Shown in pieces: positions 63,358 through 64,000 of a stretch of DNA of 64,000 nucleotides. Within the stretch, counting starts at the first letter, position 1. Every line of letters starts with the position of its first letter. The position numbers and the translations under genes are program-made. The notes beneath the pieces were generated by a model that saw only the letters and a list, made by a program, of their open reading frames with translations, had not been told where the DNA came from and searched no databases. The stretch is from Pseudanabaena mucicola FACHB-723 (GTDB lineage: Bacteria > Cyanobacteriota > Cyanobacteriia > Pseudanabaenales > Pseudanabaenaceae): the NCBI RefSeq assembly GCF_014696385.1, contig NZ_JACJQB010000013.1, positions 1 to 64,000 on the forward strand, given 5' to 3'.

Positions 63358-64000
63358 TTACGATGACAATTTGGACTTTCGCGATTCAATGATAGCAATT
63401 GCCAGATCCACTTTGTCAGGGAAAACCACAACTAAACTGCTTTGAGGGGCGCTATCCAGTGCAGCAGTGAGCGCTTCCGCTTCGTCAAGAATTGTAATAC
63501 AGGGAATATTCCCGTTGACGGATTCGACTCCTTGACGCAGCAGGTCAGCCACCACGCGAGGTTCTCGACCTCTGAGGTCTTTATCCTCTTTGATAAAGAT
63601 GCGGCTAAACATTTCGGCGGCGAGTTGTCCTAACTCAATGATGTCTTCATCGCGACGATCTCCAGGTGCGCCAATTACACCGATTGCTTCACCTTCCCAT
63701 TTTTGAATGAATTCTGCGATCGCTTTAAATCCCGCAGGATTATGGGCATAGTCCACTAGTGCGTGATATTTGCCCAAGTCAAATAGGTTCATGCGACCGG
63801 GCGTTTGTTCGCTAGAGGCGATAAAAGTCGCTAAACCTTGACGAATTTGCTCAATTTGCACATCTTGTGAGAAGGCGGCGAGGCTGGCGGCAAGAGCATT
63901 TTGAATATTGAAAGCGGCGCGTCCACCAAGGGTAAGCGGTACATTGACTGCTTCTTCAATCCTGAGTTTCCAGTCGCCCTTCAGGATTGTTAAAAATCCG
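63358..64000 (-). CDS. cphA: Cyanophycin synthetase, C-terminal part (5' end beyond the window)
   Basis: Only the last about 214 residues are in the window; the frame stays open to position 64000. They form the C-terminal domain of the Mur-ligase half of CphA, which polymerises aspartate and arginine into cyanophycin. Visible features: GDWKLRIEEAVNVPLTLGGR, FNIQNALAASLAAF, GRMNLFDLG, LVDYAHNPAGFKAIAEF, VIGAPGDRRDEDI and FIKEDKDLRGREPRVVA. These match the family end to end. A GTG inside (63861) should not be taken as the start. It probably heads an operon with the PfkB kinase and two membrane proteins. Confidence 0.93.
   Translation of the reverse strand, partial: GFLTILKGDWKLRIEEAVNVPLTLGGRAAFNIQNALAASLAAFSQDVQIEQIRQGLATFIASSEQTPGRMNLFDLGKYHALVDYAHNPAGFKAIAEFIQKWEGEAIGVIGAPGDRRDEDIIELGQLAAEMFSRIFIKEDKDLRGREPRVVADLLRQGVESVNGNIPCITILDEAEALTAALDSAPQSSLVVVFPDKVDLAIAIIESRKSKLSS

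Noticed and set aside
1-64000. tRNA or rRNA genes in intergenic regions
   Set aside because: I looked for T-loop-like GTTCGAAT segments and acceptor pairing in the gaps and found none. A covariance search would be needed to be sure.

Overview
The window is chromosomal DNA from a phycobilisome-containing cyanobacterium. The evidence is a full psaA-psaB photosystem I pair, a cpcBA-linker-cpcD phycocyanin operon, pcyA, a cyanophycin synthetase gene, several protein families known mainly from cyanobacteria (DUF3038, DUF4335, DUF4079, DUF2499, DUF3593), and the very frequent octamer GCGATCGC (HIP1) in both coding and non-coding DNA. The gene content would suit a Pseudanabaena-like filamentous lineage, but the sequence alone does not prove a genus. 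I saw no transposase, prophage, CRISPR array, tRNA or rRNA.

Layout. 0-4 kb: a minus-strand type IV pilus cluster pilM-pilN-pilO-pilQ, with pilQ cut short inside its first secretin-proximal domain. 4.4-9.1 kb: a secreted protein, prfB with an intact programmed frameshift, an FHA protein, a TPR protein and an alpha/beta hydrolase lacking its serine. 9.4-14.5 kb (plus): rpsD, the DUF3038/DUF4335 pair, aspartase and glmU. 14.5-17.7 kb (minus): an ABC permease/ATPase pair. 18.1-21.0 kb (plus): a membrane glycosyltransferase and a GT2-GtrA fusion. 21.4-28.0 kb (plus): psaA, psaB, thrS. 28.0-34.6 kb (minus): a DUF4079 membrane protein, a CyaC-type sensor/adenylate cyclase, murE and purN. 34.8-42.3 kb (plus): a two-receiver response regulator, pcyA, the cpc operon and dusA. 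42.3-44.2 kb (minus): holB and two proteins sharing a C-terminal module. 44.6-46.4 kb (plus): hisS and a DUF29 protein. 46.4-52.4 kb (minus): hisF and a 1703-residue protein with an Hsp70-like ATPase at its C-terminus. 52.6-57.1 kb: a small secreted protein, an SLH porin (minus), a HEAT-repeat protein and glucokinase. 57.1-64.0 kb (minus): a small exported protein, pdxH, glgB, a methyltransferase, DUF3593, DUF2499, a PfkB sugar kinase and the 3' part of cphA.

Functional links. pcyA makes the bilin that the adjacent cpc gene products bind. glk, glgB, the PfkB kinase and cphA belong to carbon and nitrogen storage metabolism. The two glycosyltransferases may act in series. The signalling genes (cyclase, response regulator, FHA) lie apart from one another.

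Most notable beyond the gene list: (1) a dispersed family of long near-perfect palindromes with a GAGAGTTGC/GCAACTCTC core and, at several loci, shared outer flanks beginning ATAGCT, resembling a miniature mobile repeat adopted as a terminator; (2) the canonical CTTTGAC frameshift site in prfB, preceded by a hairpin that covers its internal Shine-Dalgarno-like AGG; (3) a porin ribosome-binding site complementary to the conserved core of the cyanobacterial small RNA Yfr1; (4) the truncated pilQ; (5) the giant coiled-coil/acidic/Hsp70-like protein; (6) two enzymes or regulators with a changed catalytic residue.
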